A DNA stretch of 49,909 nucleotides from Variovorax sp. KBW07 (lineage in GTDB: Bacteria > Pseudomonadota > Gammaproteobacteria > Burkholderiales > Burkholderiaceae_C), in assembly GCF_003852515.1 (NCBI RefSeq), contig NZ_QAJK01000089.1, positions 1 to 49,909 of the forward strand, given 5' to 3'. Below are positions 35,501 to 43,060 of the stretch, one piece after another. Position 1 is the stretch's first letter; the number at the start of each line of letters is the position of its first letter. A program made the translations under genes and the position numbers. The notes under the pieces were generated by a model that was given only the letters and a program-made list of their open reading frames with translations, did not search any database and was not told the origin of the DNA.

Positions 35501-36154
35501 GACGATCTCCTGGATCGTCTTCATGCCCGACCACACGCCCGAAAAACGGCTCATGGCAAAGGCGTGAATGCCCAGGTCCAGGATTTCCTGCACGCTGGTC
35601 GGAAAGAACACCGGCGTGCCGCAGGCCTTGAAGATGTGGTCGCTCTGGTGCGCGGCGGTGGAGCTCTTGGAAATGTGGTCGTCGCCGGCCACCGCGATCA
35701 CGCCGCCGAATTCGGTGGTGCCCGCCATGTTGGCGTGCTTGAATACATCGGAGCAGCGGTCCACGCCCGGGCCCTTGCCGTACCAGATGCCGAAGACGCC
35801 GTCGAACTTGTTGGTGCCTTGCGGAGAAAAGCCCAGCTGCTGCGTGCCCCACAGCGCGGTGGCCGCCAGCTCTTCGTTCACGCCCGGCTGGAAGACGATG
35901 TTCTGTTCCTTCAGGAACTTGCTGGCTTTCCACAGCGCCTGGTCGTAGCCGCCGAGCGGGGAGCCGCGGTAGCCGCTGATGAAACCGGCGGTGTTCTTGC
36001 CGGCCTGCTTGTCGCGCAGTTGCTGCAGCATGGGCAGCTTCACCAGGGCCTGGACGCCGCTCATGAATGCGCGGCCGTAGTCGAGGGAGTACTTGTCGTC
36101 GAGCGTGACGGTTTCTAGCGCCTTGCGGATGTGCGCGGGCAGCGGGGCATTCAT
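32546..36154 (-). CDS. Fused indolepyruvate:ferredoxin oxidoreductase
   Basis: The 1202-residue protein fuses the two subunits (IorA and IorB) of the enzyme that converts arylpyruvates, made from aromatic amino acids, to aryl-acetyl-CoA with thiamine diphosphate and ferredoxin. The N-terminal pyrimidine-binding domain shows FISGYRGSPLGGYD. The TPP domain lies near CSGCPHNTST, GGIGCHFMATWMDRST and LGDGTYFHSG. A ferredoxin-like Cys cluster follows at about residues 680-725 (CEGCGDC, then CNKDMSCLKGFCPSF). The IorB-like part begins around GVGGTGVITIGQLLGMAAH. The ATG at 36154 gives MNAPLPAHIRKALETVTLDDKY. It is divergent from an AsnC regulator and ends directly against the DUF1016 stop codon. 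Confidence 0.93.
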   Translation of the reverse strand: MNAPLPAHIRKALETVTLDDKYSLDYGRAFMSGVQALVKLPMLQQLRDKQAGKNTAGFISGYRGSPLGGYDQALWKASKFLKEQNIVFQPGVNEELAATALWGTQQLGFSPQGTNKFDGVFGIWYGKGPGVDRCSDVFKHANMAGTTEFGGVIAVAGDDHISKSSTAAHQSDHIFKACGTPVFFPTSVQEILDLGIHAFAMSRFSGVWSGMKTIQEIVESSATAMIDPERVEIVIPTDFEMPPGGLHIRWPDHALEQEARLMHYKWYAALAYIRANRLNYNVIEGPNDRFGIMASGKAFNDTRQALLDLGLDDAACRQLGIRLHKVAVVWPLEAQLTREFATGLQEILVVEEKRQVIEYQLKEELYNWRSDVRPNVVGKFDEGEGASADGYSGGEWSMPNPTAHTLLRANADLNPALIAKAIAARLKKTGLLAAAGADMTARIEAQLAILEAKERSMVVQQASTSVADATRQPWFCSGCPHNTSTVVPEGSRAMGGIGCHFMATWMDRSTIGFTQMGGEGVPWVGQQPFTTDQHIFANLGDGTYFHSGLLAIRQSIAAGVNITYKILYNDAVAMTGGQQVGERPEGHSVLQIAESLHAEGTKKVVIVTDEPEKYEGVSIPGDHVQVKHRDLLDEIQREFRAMPGTTAIIYDQTCATEKRRRRKRGTAVDPAKRVVINELVCEGCGDCSVQSNCLSVEPLETEFGRKRTINQSSCNKDMSCLKGFCPSFVTVEGGQLKKKSKNKAATPAEFGLLPEPVIPSLAGGKVWGVVVAGVGGTGVITIGQLLGMAAHIEAKGIVTQDAAGLAQKGGATWSHVLIGDTQDDIRTTRVGTAAADLILACDPLVTVNGETMARMREGRTHVALNSHSSPTAAFVRNANWQNPEDACAAEIARAVGIDGMGTFDADAAATTLMGDSIYVNPMILGYAWQKGWLPLAHESLMRAIELNAVAIENNKTAFEWGRQAAVRPEELQKRVRPGQVIEFKKRETVEAIVARRVEFLTGYQNAAYAEQYKQFVGKVQQAESALGKTALTETVARYLFKLMAYKDEYEVARLHTDRTFLDRVEGMFEGDYKLNYHLAPPLMAKKNAKGQLQKQKFGPWMLTGFKLLAKLKGVRGTALDIFGRTEERKTERALIGEYRASIEEVIGALRADNHALALEIAGLPEQIRGYGHVKDRNLVAARARWNELLGKWRNPQAQRAAA

Positions 36155-36333
36155 GTTCTCTGTCTCCGTATTGGCAGGGCCTTGTGGGCCTGGCTGATTG
36201 GCTGTGGGTCTGTGCCCGGTAGGGCGCGAGCCCATGATCACGCAAAGTGTATGCCGGGGTTCGCGACAGGTGTTTGCGTTCTTTGCCCCGAAAAAGCAGG
36301 TTCCAGAAAGATTCTTGCTTAATATCGGCATCC

Positions 36334-36810
36334 ATGGAAAGCATTGACAAGTTCGACCTCGCAATACTGCAAGAACTGCAGGCCGACGGGCGCCTCACCA
36401 ACGCCGAGCTTGCGCAGCGCGTGGGCCTCTCGGCGGCCCCGTGCTGGCGCCGGGTGCGCGCGCTGGAAGAAGCCGGCTTCATCAAGGGCTACCACGCCGA
36501 GATCGACCGCCACAAGATAGGGCTCGGCGTGCTCGCTTTCGTGCGCGTGGACACCGAGCGCGTCACCAACGAGGCCACGCGCAAGCTCGAAGACGCCATC
36601 CGCAAGATGCCCGAGGTGGTGGCCTGCCACTACATCAGCGGCACCGGCACCTTCGAGCTGCAGGTGGTGGCGCCGGACCTGAACGGTTTTTCGGCCTTCG
36701 CTCGGCAGCACCTCATGAACCTGCCGAACGTGAAAGACCTGCACACCAGCTTCTCGCTGGGCGAGGTGAAGGCCAGCAGCGCGCTGCCGCTGGGCCATCT
36801 GGCGAAGTAG
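36334..36810 (+). CDS. Lrp/AsnC-family regulator
   Basis: The 158-residue protein has the N-terminal HTH (DKFDLAILQELQADGRLTNAELAQRVGLSAAPCWRRVRALEEAGFI) and a C-terminal RAM domain with VVACHYISGTGTFELQVVAPDLNGF. It is divergent from the indolepyruvate oxidoreductase across 179 bp, so it probably controls that gene in response to an aromatic amino acid. TAATAT at 36320-36325 ends eight bases before the ATG and no Shine-Dalgarno is visible, which would fit a leaderless message. Confidence 0.92.
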   Translation: MESIDKFDLAILQELQADGRLTNAELAQRVGLSAAPCWRRVRALEEAGFIKGYHAEIDRHKIGLGVLAFVRVDTERVTNEATRKLEDAIRKMPEVVACHYISGTGTFELQVVAPDLNGFSAFARQHLMNLPNVKDLHTSFSLGEVKASSALPLGHLAK

Positions 36811-36888
36811 CGGCGCGCGGGGCCCCGGTCGGGTTCACCGGTCGGTGTGCGAGCATTCGCCCATCGACGAGACAAAAAAGGGAGCCGC

Positions 36889-37758
36889 ATGAATCTCGAA
36901 GCCAGCCTCCGCGCACTGGACCATCTGCAGCAGATCGACCTGCTGACCGCTTCGGAACACGCCGCGGCCACCAGCGACCCCGAACTGGCCAACATCACGC
37001 TGCGCACGCCCGGCGAAGCCCTGGGCTGGGTCGTGGCCCGCGAAATCGTTCCGCAGGCGCAGCTCGACGCGTTGCCGGCCCGCGCGCCCGCCGGCCGGGA
37101 AAACGAGGCGCAGGTCATCGTCTCGGAAGCCACCGGCCTGATCAGCGGTGACGTCCCGTTGCCGGCCTGGGCGCTGCTCCACATGAACCTGCTGGAGCGC
37201 CGCATGCAGGACGGCGTGAGCGCCGCCGCGCTCGACCAGTTGCTGGACCTGCAACTGATCGATGCGGCGCAGCACGCGCACAGCCTCTCGATGCTGCCCA
37301 CGCACCAGGACGCCTGGGCCGCGCCCGATTCGCTGCCCGCCACGCTCGCCTGGACGGTGCTCCGGTCGGGCGCCCTGAGCAATGAGGAGCTGAAGGCGCT
37401 GGCCGGCCGCACGTCGCACCCCGAGATCGTCGCGGACGCCATCGCGCGCATCGACAGCGCAAAGACGGTGACGCACAAGACATCGAGATCGACGACGCTC
37501 TCCCTCGATTCGCTGGACTTCACCACCACCACCTTTTCGTCCTCGTCGTCCTCCTCGTCCTCCTCGACGTCTTCCGTGCCGACCGCGTCGTTCAAGCTGC
37601 CCTCTTCTTTCGTCTCGAAGACGCAGACGTTCACCTGGACGTCCTCGGAGCCAGATCCGGCACCGGCACCGGCACCGGGTCTCTGGAAGAAGGCGGTCGG
37701 CGTCGTCGTGATCGCGCTGATCGCGTTGATCGCGCTCTACGTCTTCTTCGGTCGCTGA
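36889..37758 (+). CDS. Ser-rich, C-terminally membrane-anchored protein of unknown function
   Basis: I do not recognise this 289-residue protein. Residues 1-195 are helical and soluble-looking (MNLEASLRALDHLQQIDLLTASEHAAATSDPELANITLRTPGEALGWVVAREI...), with two similar helical halves. Residues about 200-260 are extremely rich in Ser and Thr, including a run of ten Ser residues. An acidic/Pro-Ala stretch (SEPDPAPAPAPG) and one C-terminal helix (WKKAVGVVVIALIALIALYVFFGR) follow. There is no signal peptide, so the N-terminal part is probably cytoplasmic and tethered to the inner membrane by its tail. GGAG precedes the ATG. It ends 9 bp from the convergent peptidase gene. Confidence 0.75.
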   Translation: MNLEASLRALDHLQQIDLLTASEHAAATSDPELANITLRTPGEALGWVVAREIVPQAQLDALPARAPAGRENEAQVIVSEATGLISGDVPLPAWALLHMNLLERRMQDGVSAAALDQLLDLQLIDAAQHAHSLSMLPTHQDAWAAPDSLPATLAWTVLRSGALSNEELKALAGRTSHPEIVADAIARIDSAKTVTHKTSRSTTLSLDSLDFTTTTFSSSSSSSSSSTSSVPTASFKLPSSFVSKTQTFTWTSSEPDPAPAPAPGLWKKAVGVVVIALIALIALYVFFGR

Positions 37759-37767
37759 GGAAGAAGA

Positions 37768-39453
37768 TCAACGCCGCTCATTGCGGCTCGCCTCTCGCGT
37801 GGCGCGGAATTCCGACGCCGCGCCCCACGCCGGCCAGCGCTTGCTGTTGGCCAGCGTCTCGCCCACGCGAAAGAGCAGCGGCAGGTCGTGCGCCATGCCG
37901 GTGAAGGACCAGTCGGCGCGCCACTCGTCGGCCGGCTGGTGGTAGCGCTCGGCGGTGTAGGCCTTGCTGGCCGCTTCGCCGGCCGCGAGGCCGCCTTCCA
38001 CCCAGTCGTTGCCCGAAGCGAAAGACAGCGCCGGCACGCCGCGCTTGGCGAACGAGAAATGGTCGGAGCGGAAGAAGTAGCCGGCCTCTGGGTGCGGGTC
38101 GGGCGCGTAGGCCAGGCCGAAGCCCCTGGCCTGTTCGACCAGCAGGTCCTGCAACTGCGAAGCCGCGCTGCCCGAGGTGCTGAAGTTGCGCGCCGGGCCT
38201 TCGGGGCTGAGCGCGTCCATGTTGATCACCGCCACGGTCTTCGCCAGCGGATACAGCGGTTTGGCGCCGTAGTACTCGGAGCCCAGCAGGCCGCGTTCCT
38301 CGGCCGTCACGGCCAGGAAGACGACGGAGCGCTCGGGCCTTTTCGGCGCGCTCGCAAAGGCACGCCCCATCTCGATCAGCGCGGCCAGGCCAGTGCCGTT
38401 GTCGACCGCGCCGTTGTAGATCCTGTCGCCCTTGGCATCGGGCGCGCCCACGCCCAGGTGGTCCCAGTGGGCGCTGTAGATCACGGTTTCGCCGGGGCGC
38501 TTGCGGCCCTCGACACGGCCGACCACGTTCTTCGAGACGATCACCTGCCGGTCGATCGCGTACTCGGCCGAGAGGCTCGCGTCCTTCAGCAGCTGGGGCT
38601 GGAACTCGCGCGTTTGCGCCAGCTTTTTCTGCGCCTCGAAGTCCAGGCCCGCGCGGCGCAGCAGCTCGACCGCCACGTCGCGCTGGACCCAGCCTTCCAG
38701 CTTCGGATGCACGGCCGCCGGGTTGTCGCGCTCGATGTCGAGCATGGTCGCGGTGTTCGAATTCTTGACCGTGGCCCAGCCATAGGCGGCCGGCGCGGTC
38801 TCGTGAACGATCAGCACGCCCAATGCGCCACGGCGCGCGGCCTCTTCGAACTTGTAGGTCCAGCGGCCGTAGTAGGTCATGGCCTTGCCGCCGAAGTCGC
38901 CACTGACGCCCTCTCCTGTCTCGAAGTCAGGGTCGTTGACCAGCACGATGGCGATCTTGCCCTTCAGGTCGACGCCCTTGTAGTCGTCCCAGCGGCGCTC
39001 GGGCGCGCTCACGCCGTAGCCCACGAAGACCAGCGGCGCCTGCTGGATTGCCACCGAGGTGGAACCGTCGAGCGCGGCGCGCACCGCGATCTGCTCGCCC
39101 TGCACCAGCGCGTCGCGCTGCGAGCCGACCTGCAGCGCGAACTGCGGCGTGCCGCGGAATTCGGTCTTCACCAGCGGCACCGACTGCGTCCAGCCGCGCT
39201 TGCCGCCTTCGAGGTCGCCGCCAGGCACGAGCCCCGCGGCCTTGAACTGCGCCACGAGGTAATCGACCGTCTTGGCCTCCGCCGGCGTGGCCGGCGCGCG
39301 GCCTTCGAAGTCGTCGCCGGAGATGGTCTTCACGATCTGCGACAGCCGCTGCGGATCGAAGCGGGGCGCCGGGTCGGCCGCCAGCGCGCCAGTGGCGCCC
39401 CATGCGAGGCCGAGGCCGCAAAGAAGAGAAGAAAGCGCGGGCCGCTGGGTCAT
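37768..39453 (-). CDS. Exported M28-family zinc peptidase
   Basis: The 561-residue protein has a signal peptide (LGLAWGATGALAADPAPRF), a protease-associated (PA) insert at about residues 130-290, and an M28 aminopeptidase core. Metal and catalytic residues appear as SAHWDHLG (His), NGAVDNGTG (Asp), AVTAEERGLLGSEYY (the Glu pair), VINMDAL (Asp) and, near the end, RYHQPADEW (His). It should act in the periplasm or outside the cell on peptides from their N-termini. AGGAG lies 7 bases before the ATG at 39453. An upstream in-frame ATG would only add 14 residues before the signal peptide. Confidence 0.92.
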   Translation of the reverse strand: MTQRPALSSLLCGLGLAWGATGALAADPAPRFDPQRLSQIVKTISGDDFEGRAPATPAEAKTVDYLVAQFKAAGLVPGGDLEGGKRGWTQSVPLVKTEFRGTPQFALQVGSQRDALVQGEQIAVRAALDGSTSVAIQQAPLVFVGYGVSAPERRWDDYKGVDLKGKIAIVLVNDPDFETGEGVSGDFGGKAMTYYGRWTYKFEEAARRGALGVLIVHETAPAAYGWATVKNSNTATMLDIERDNPAAVHPKLEGWVQRDVAVELLRRAGLDFEAQKKLAQTREFQPQLLKDASLSAEYAIDRQVIVSKNVVGRVEGRKRPGETVIYSAHWDHLGVGAPDAKGDRIYNGAVDNGTGLAALIEMGRAFASAPKRPERSVVFLAVTAEERGLLGSEYYGAKPLYPLAKTVAVINMDALSPEGPARNFSTSGSAASQLQDLLVEQARGFGLAYAPDPHPEAGYFFRSDHFSFAKRGVPALSFASGNDWVEGGLAAGEAASKAYTAERYHQPADEWRADWSFTGMAHDLPLLFRVGETLANSKRWPAWGAASEFRATREASRNERR

Positions 39454-39646
39454 GCAAGGCTCCTGGAAGGGAATGCTCCGCATCGTAGTCAGCACGCCAG
39501 GTGCCGCCGCGCGATGCCCCCGGTTTCGCCCGGAGAACCTTAGTTAGCTCGCGTGCCGGGACAGGCCCGCCAGGGTAGGCCGATAGCGTCAGCCTAAAAT
39601 CCTCGCCCACCACCTGCCGCCATTTGCGGAAAAAAGAGGACTCCGA

Positions 39647-40417
39647 ATGAACCCCATCCGCCGCGCCCTGGCTCTTGGCCTTGGCCTCGCAGCTGCCACG
39701 CTCGCCTTCGGTGCCCAGGCCCAAGCCCAGAATCGAGAACTGACCGTGGCCTCGAGCGCCACCTACGCGCCCTTCGCCTTCGAGAACAAGGACAAGCAGA
39801 TCGTCGGCTTCGACATCGACATCATCAATGCCATCGCCAAGCAGCAGGGCCTGAAGATCAAGATCGTCAACACGCCCTTCACCGGCATCTTCGGCGCGCT
39901 GAACAACGGCGACGTCGATCTGGTGATCTCTGGCGTGACCATCAACGAGAAGCGCAAGCAGAGCTACGACTTCACGCCGCCCTACTTCGCGGCCCGCCAG
40001 CTGATCGCGCTGCCGAAGAACAGCAAGGTGGCCTCGCTGAAAGACCTGGCCGGCAAGAAGATCGCCGTGGTCAGCGCCTCCACGGCCGACGACATCGCCT
40101 CGCGCGAGTTCGGCAAGACCAACCCCGACATCCGCCGCTTCGAGAGCACGCCGCTCATCATTTCCGAGCTGGCCGGCGGGGGTGTCGATGCCGCCATGGG
40201 CGACAACGGCGTCATTGCCTACCGCGTGGCGCAGCACGCCGACCTGAAGACGCTGGACGACAAGTCGTTCCCCGAAGAGGGCTTCGGCATCGTCGTGAAG
40301 AAGGGCGACAAGGCCCTGCTCGACAAGCTCAGCGCCGGCCTGGCCGCGATTCGCGCCGACGGCAGCTACGTGACGATCTACAAGAAGTGGTTCAACAAGG
40401 ACCCGAACGTGCGCTGA
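39647..40417 (+). CDS. Periplasmic amino-acid-binding protein of an ABC importer
   Basis: This 256-residue receptor has a signal peptide (cleavage near AQAQAQN) and the family 3 (polar amino acid) fold: ELTVASSATYAPFAFENKDKQIVGFDIDIINAIAKQQGL, GDVDLVISGVTINEKRKQSYDFTPPYF, and FPEEGFGIVVKKGDKALLDKLSAGLAAIRADGSYVTIYKKWF. Such receptors deliver Gln, Glu, Arg, His or similar amino acids. A terminator-like hairpin separates it from the permease, which would make more receptor than permease. Confidence 0.93.
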   Translation: MNPIRRALALGLGLAAATLAFGAQAQAQNRELTVASSATYAPFAFENKDKQIVGFDIDIINAIAKQQGLKIKIVNTPFTGIFGALNNGDVDLVISGVTINEKRKQSYDFTPPYFAARQLIALPKNSKVASLKDLAGKKIAVVSASTADDIASREFGKTNPDIRRFESTPLIISELAGGGVDAAMGDNGVIAYRVAQHADLKTLDDKSFPEEGFGIVVKKGDKALLDKLSAGLAAIRADGSYVTIYKKWFNKDPNVR

Positions 40418-40442
40418 GCCGCACGACACCTGTGACCCGATC

Positions 40443-40474
40443 ACGGCCGCCACCATGCGGCCGTTTGTTTTTTT
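40443..40474 (+). terminator. Hairpin with T tract between receptor and permease
   Basis: ACGGCCGC and GCGGCCGT form a perfect 8-bp stem around CACCAT and are followed by TTTGTTTTTTT. It lies 26 bp after the receptor stop and 30 bp before the permease start, and looks like a partial terminator. Confidence 0.87.
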
Positions 40475-40504
40475 GAGTTTGATGCGATGAAGCGGAGGCA
40501 ATAG

Positions 40505-41275
40505 ATGGAACAACCAATCCTGCTGTTCGGATGGTTCCGATGGGACATCCTGGTCGAATACAAGGACCTGTTCTGGCAAGGCGCATGGATGACCCTGCGC
40601 ATGACGGTGGTCTGCGTGCTGCTGGGTTCGAGCTGGGGCCTGTGCCTGGCGCTCGCCCGGCTGGCGCAGCCGCGCCATGCGCCGTGGACCTGGGTCGCGC
40701 GCTTCTTCCTGCGCTGGCCGGCCACGGTGTACGTGAGCTTCTTCCGGGGCACGCCGCTGTTCGTGCAGATCTTGCTGATCCACTTCGCGGTGATGCCGGT
40801 GTTCATCCATCCGACCTCCGGCCTCCTCATCGACGGCGAACTCGCGCGCACGCTCAAGCAGGAGCACGGTGCGCTCATCTCGGGCGTGGTGGCGCTCACG
40901 CTCAACTCGGCGGCGTACATCTCGGAGGTGTTCCGCGCCGGCATCCAGTCGATCTCGCGCGGGCAGTTCGATGCCGGCCGCTCGATCGGTTTCTCGCCCG
41001 CGCAGGTGATGCGCTACGTGGTGCTGCCGCAGGCCTTCCGCCGCATGCTGCCGCCGCTGGGCAACAACGCCATCGCGCTGCTGAAAGACACCTCGCTGGT
41101 GTCCGCCATCGGCCTGGCCGAGCTGGCCTATGCGGCGCGCACCGTGGCCGGCGCCTATGCGCGCTACTGGGAACCGTACCTTGCGATCTCGGTCATCTAC
41201 TGGGTCATGACGCTGGTGCTGACGACGATGCTGCGCAGGCTCGAACACCGCCTGGCACGCAGCGACCGGGGCTGA
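40505..41275 (+). CDS. Polar amino-acid ABC permease, GlnP/HisM-like
   Basis: The 256-residue membrane protein has the family start QGAWMTLRMTVVCVLLGSSWGL, FFRGTPLFVQILLIHF, and the EAA loop AAYISEVFRAGIQSISRGQFDAGRSIGFSPAQVMRYVVLPQAFRRMLPPLGNNAIALLKDTSLVSAIGLAEL. It should form the transmembrane channel for the receptor encoded just upstream. GGAGG precedes the start. No ATPase gene lies in this locus; the next gene is an MFS transporter. The energising subunit must be elsewhere or shared. Confidence 0.93.
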   Translation: MEQPILLFGWFRWDILVEYKDLFWQGAWMTLRMTVVCVLLGSSWGLCLALARLAQPRHAPWTWVARFFLRWPATVYVSFFRGTPLFVQILLIHFAVMPVFIHPTSGLLIDGELARTLKQEHGALISGVVALTLNSAAYISEVFRAGIQSISRGQFDAGRSIGFSPAQVMRYVVLPQAFRRMLPPLGNNAIALLKDTSLVSAIGLAELAYAARTVAGAYARYWEPYLAISVIYWVMTLVLTTMLRRLEHRLARSDRG

Positions 41276-41307
41276 GCGGCGCGCAGGCCGCGCCACAATA
41301 GCGCCAC

Positions 41308-42933
41308 ATGCCACCCATATCCCCCGAAGAGACACCGATTCCGCCCGCTCGGCCGCAGCCCTCGAAGTTCGCGGCCCTCGAGCCCCTGAAGCTCCCCGTG
41401 TTCCGCATGCTGTGGAGCACCTGGCTCATCGCCAACATCTGCATGTGGATGAACGATGTGGCTGCGGCGTGGATGATGACCTCGCTGACCACCTCGCCGA
41501 TCTGGGTCGCGCTGGTGCAGTCGGCCTCCACCCTGCCGGTGTTCCTGCTCGGCCTGCCCAGCGGCGCGCTGGCCGACATCCTCGACCGGCGGCGCTGGCT
41601 CATGGCCACGCAGTTCTGGCTGGCCGGCACGGCCATCGTGCTGTGCGCGGCGCTGGCGCTCGACCTGATGACCGCGCCGCTGCTGCTGGCGCTCACCTTT
41701 GCCAACGGCATCGGGCTGGCGCTGCGCTGGCCGGTGTTCTCGGCCATCGTGCCCGAGCTGGTGCCGCGCACGCAGCTGCCGGCGGCGCTTGGCCTGAACG
41801 GCATCGCCATGAACGCCTCGCGCATCGTCGGGCCGCTCACGGCCGGCGTGCTGATCGCCAGCGCGGGCACCGTGTGGGTGTTCGCGCTGAACGCGGTGCT
41901 GTCGGTGGCTTCGGGCTTCGTGGTGCTGCGCTGGCGGCGCGCGCACACGCCCAATCCGCTGGGCCGCGAAAAGCTCATCAGCGCAATGCGCGTGGGCGTG
42001 CAGTTCGTGCGGCAGTCGCAGCGCATGCGCGCGGTGCTGGTGCGCGTGTCGATCTTCTTCTTTCACTCGACCGCGCTGCTGGCGCTGCTGCCGCTGCTGG
42101 CGCGCAACCTGAAGGGCGGCGACGCCGGCACCTTCACGCTGCTGCTGGCGGCCATGGGGTCGGGCGCGATCGTCGCGGTGCTGTTCCTGCCGCGGCTGCG
42201 CCAGGCACTGGGGCGCGACCAGCTGGTGCTGCGCGGCACGCTGCTGCAGTCGGGCGCCACGGCGGTGATGGCCTTCGCGCCCAACGCATGGGTCGCGGTG
42301 CCGGCGATGTTCTTCGGCGGCATGGCGTGGATCACCGTGGCCAACTCGCTCTCGGTGTCGGCCCAGCTCGCACTGCCCGACTGGGTGCGCGCGCGCGGCA
42401 TGTCGATGTACCAGATGGCCATCATGGGCGCGAGCGCCATCGGCGCGGCGCTGTGGGGCCAGGTGGCGACGGTCACGACGCTGCAGCTGAGCCTGGTCAT
42501 CGGCGCCATCAGCGGCACGCTGGTGATGCTCCTGGCCTTGCGCTGGGTGACCGACGTGAGCGGCGAAGACGACACCAGCCCCGCCGAAGCCGGCTGGGCC
42601 GCCGGCCCGCCGGCCGAGGCGCCGCAGGAAGAAGGCCGCGTGGTGATCACGGTCGAGTACCTGATCGACCCGGCCCGCGCCGCGGCCTTCCACATCGTCA
42701 TGCAGCAGACCCGCCGCGCGCGACTGAGCCAGGGCGCCGTCGGCTGGGAGCTGCTGCACGACATCGCGCAGCCGGCCCGCTACGTCGAGGAGATCGTCGA
42801 CGATTCGTGGACCGACCACCTGCGCCGCTTCAACCGCGCCACCGCCTCCGACATGGCGCTGCGCGAGCGGCGGCTGGCATTCCACCTGGGCGAGTCGCCA
42901 CCGGTGGTCACGCGCTACGTGGTGCGGCGCTGA
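41308..42933 (+). CDS. MFS exporter of the EntS/MFS_3 type with a C-terminal ABM-like domain
   Basis: The 541-residue protein has about 12 transmembrane helices (residues about 35-420) with the MFS loop motif GALADILDRRRW, typical of the MFS_3 group that includes the enterobactin exporter EntS. A soluble tail (residues about 450-535) has VITVEYLIDPARAAAFHIVMQQTRRARLSQGAVGWELLHDIAQPARYVEEIVDDSWTDHLRRFNRATASDMALRER, which looks like an ABM/dimeric alpha-beta barrel domain. The combination is common in this group. The exported substrate is unknown. CACAAT at 41294-41299 lies close to the ATG. No siderophore genes are near. Confidence 0.88.
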   Translation: MPPISPEETPIPPARPQPSKFAALEPLKLPVFRMLWSTWLIANICMWMNDVAAAWMMTSLTTSPIWVALVQSASTLPVFLLGLPSGALADILDRRRWLMATQFWLAGTAIVLCAALALDLMTAPLLLALTFANGIGLALRWPVFSAIVPELVPRTQLPAALGLNGIAMNASRIVGPLTAGVLIASAGTVWVFALNAVLSVASGFVVLRWRRAHTPNPLGREKLISAMRVGVQFVRQSQRMRAVLVRVSIFFFHSTALLALLPLLARNLKGGDAGTFTLLLAAMGSGAIVAVLFLPRLRQALGRDQLVLRGTLLQSGATAVMAFAPNAWVAVPAMFFGGMAWITVANSLSVSAQLALPDWVRARGMSMYQMAIMGASAIGAALWGQVATVTTLQLSLVIGAISGTLVMLLALRWVTDVSGEDDTSPAEAGWAAGPPAEAPQEEGRVVITVEYLIDPARAAAFHIVMQQTRRARLSQGAVGWELLHDIAQPARYVEEIVDDSWTDHLRRFNRATASDMALRERRLAFHLGESPPVVTRYVVRR

Positions 42934-43060
42934 GGCTTCGGGGCGTCTCGCAGGAGCAACAGAGCAACGGGACTCTGATTGTTTCTTGATTGTGAATCGT
43001 GCCAAATGGCCGGGCATCCCCCGGTCCCAGGGCCGACACAAGAAGCAATAAGGAGCACGC

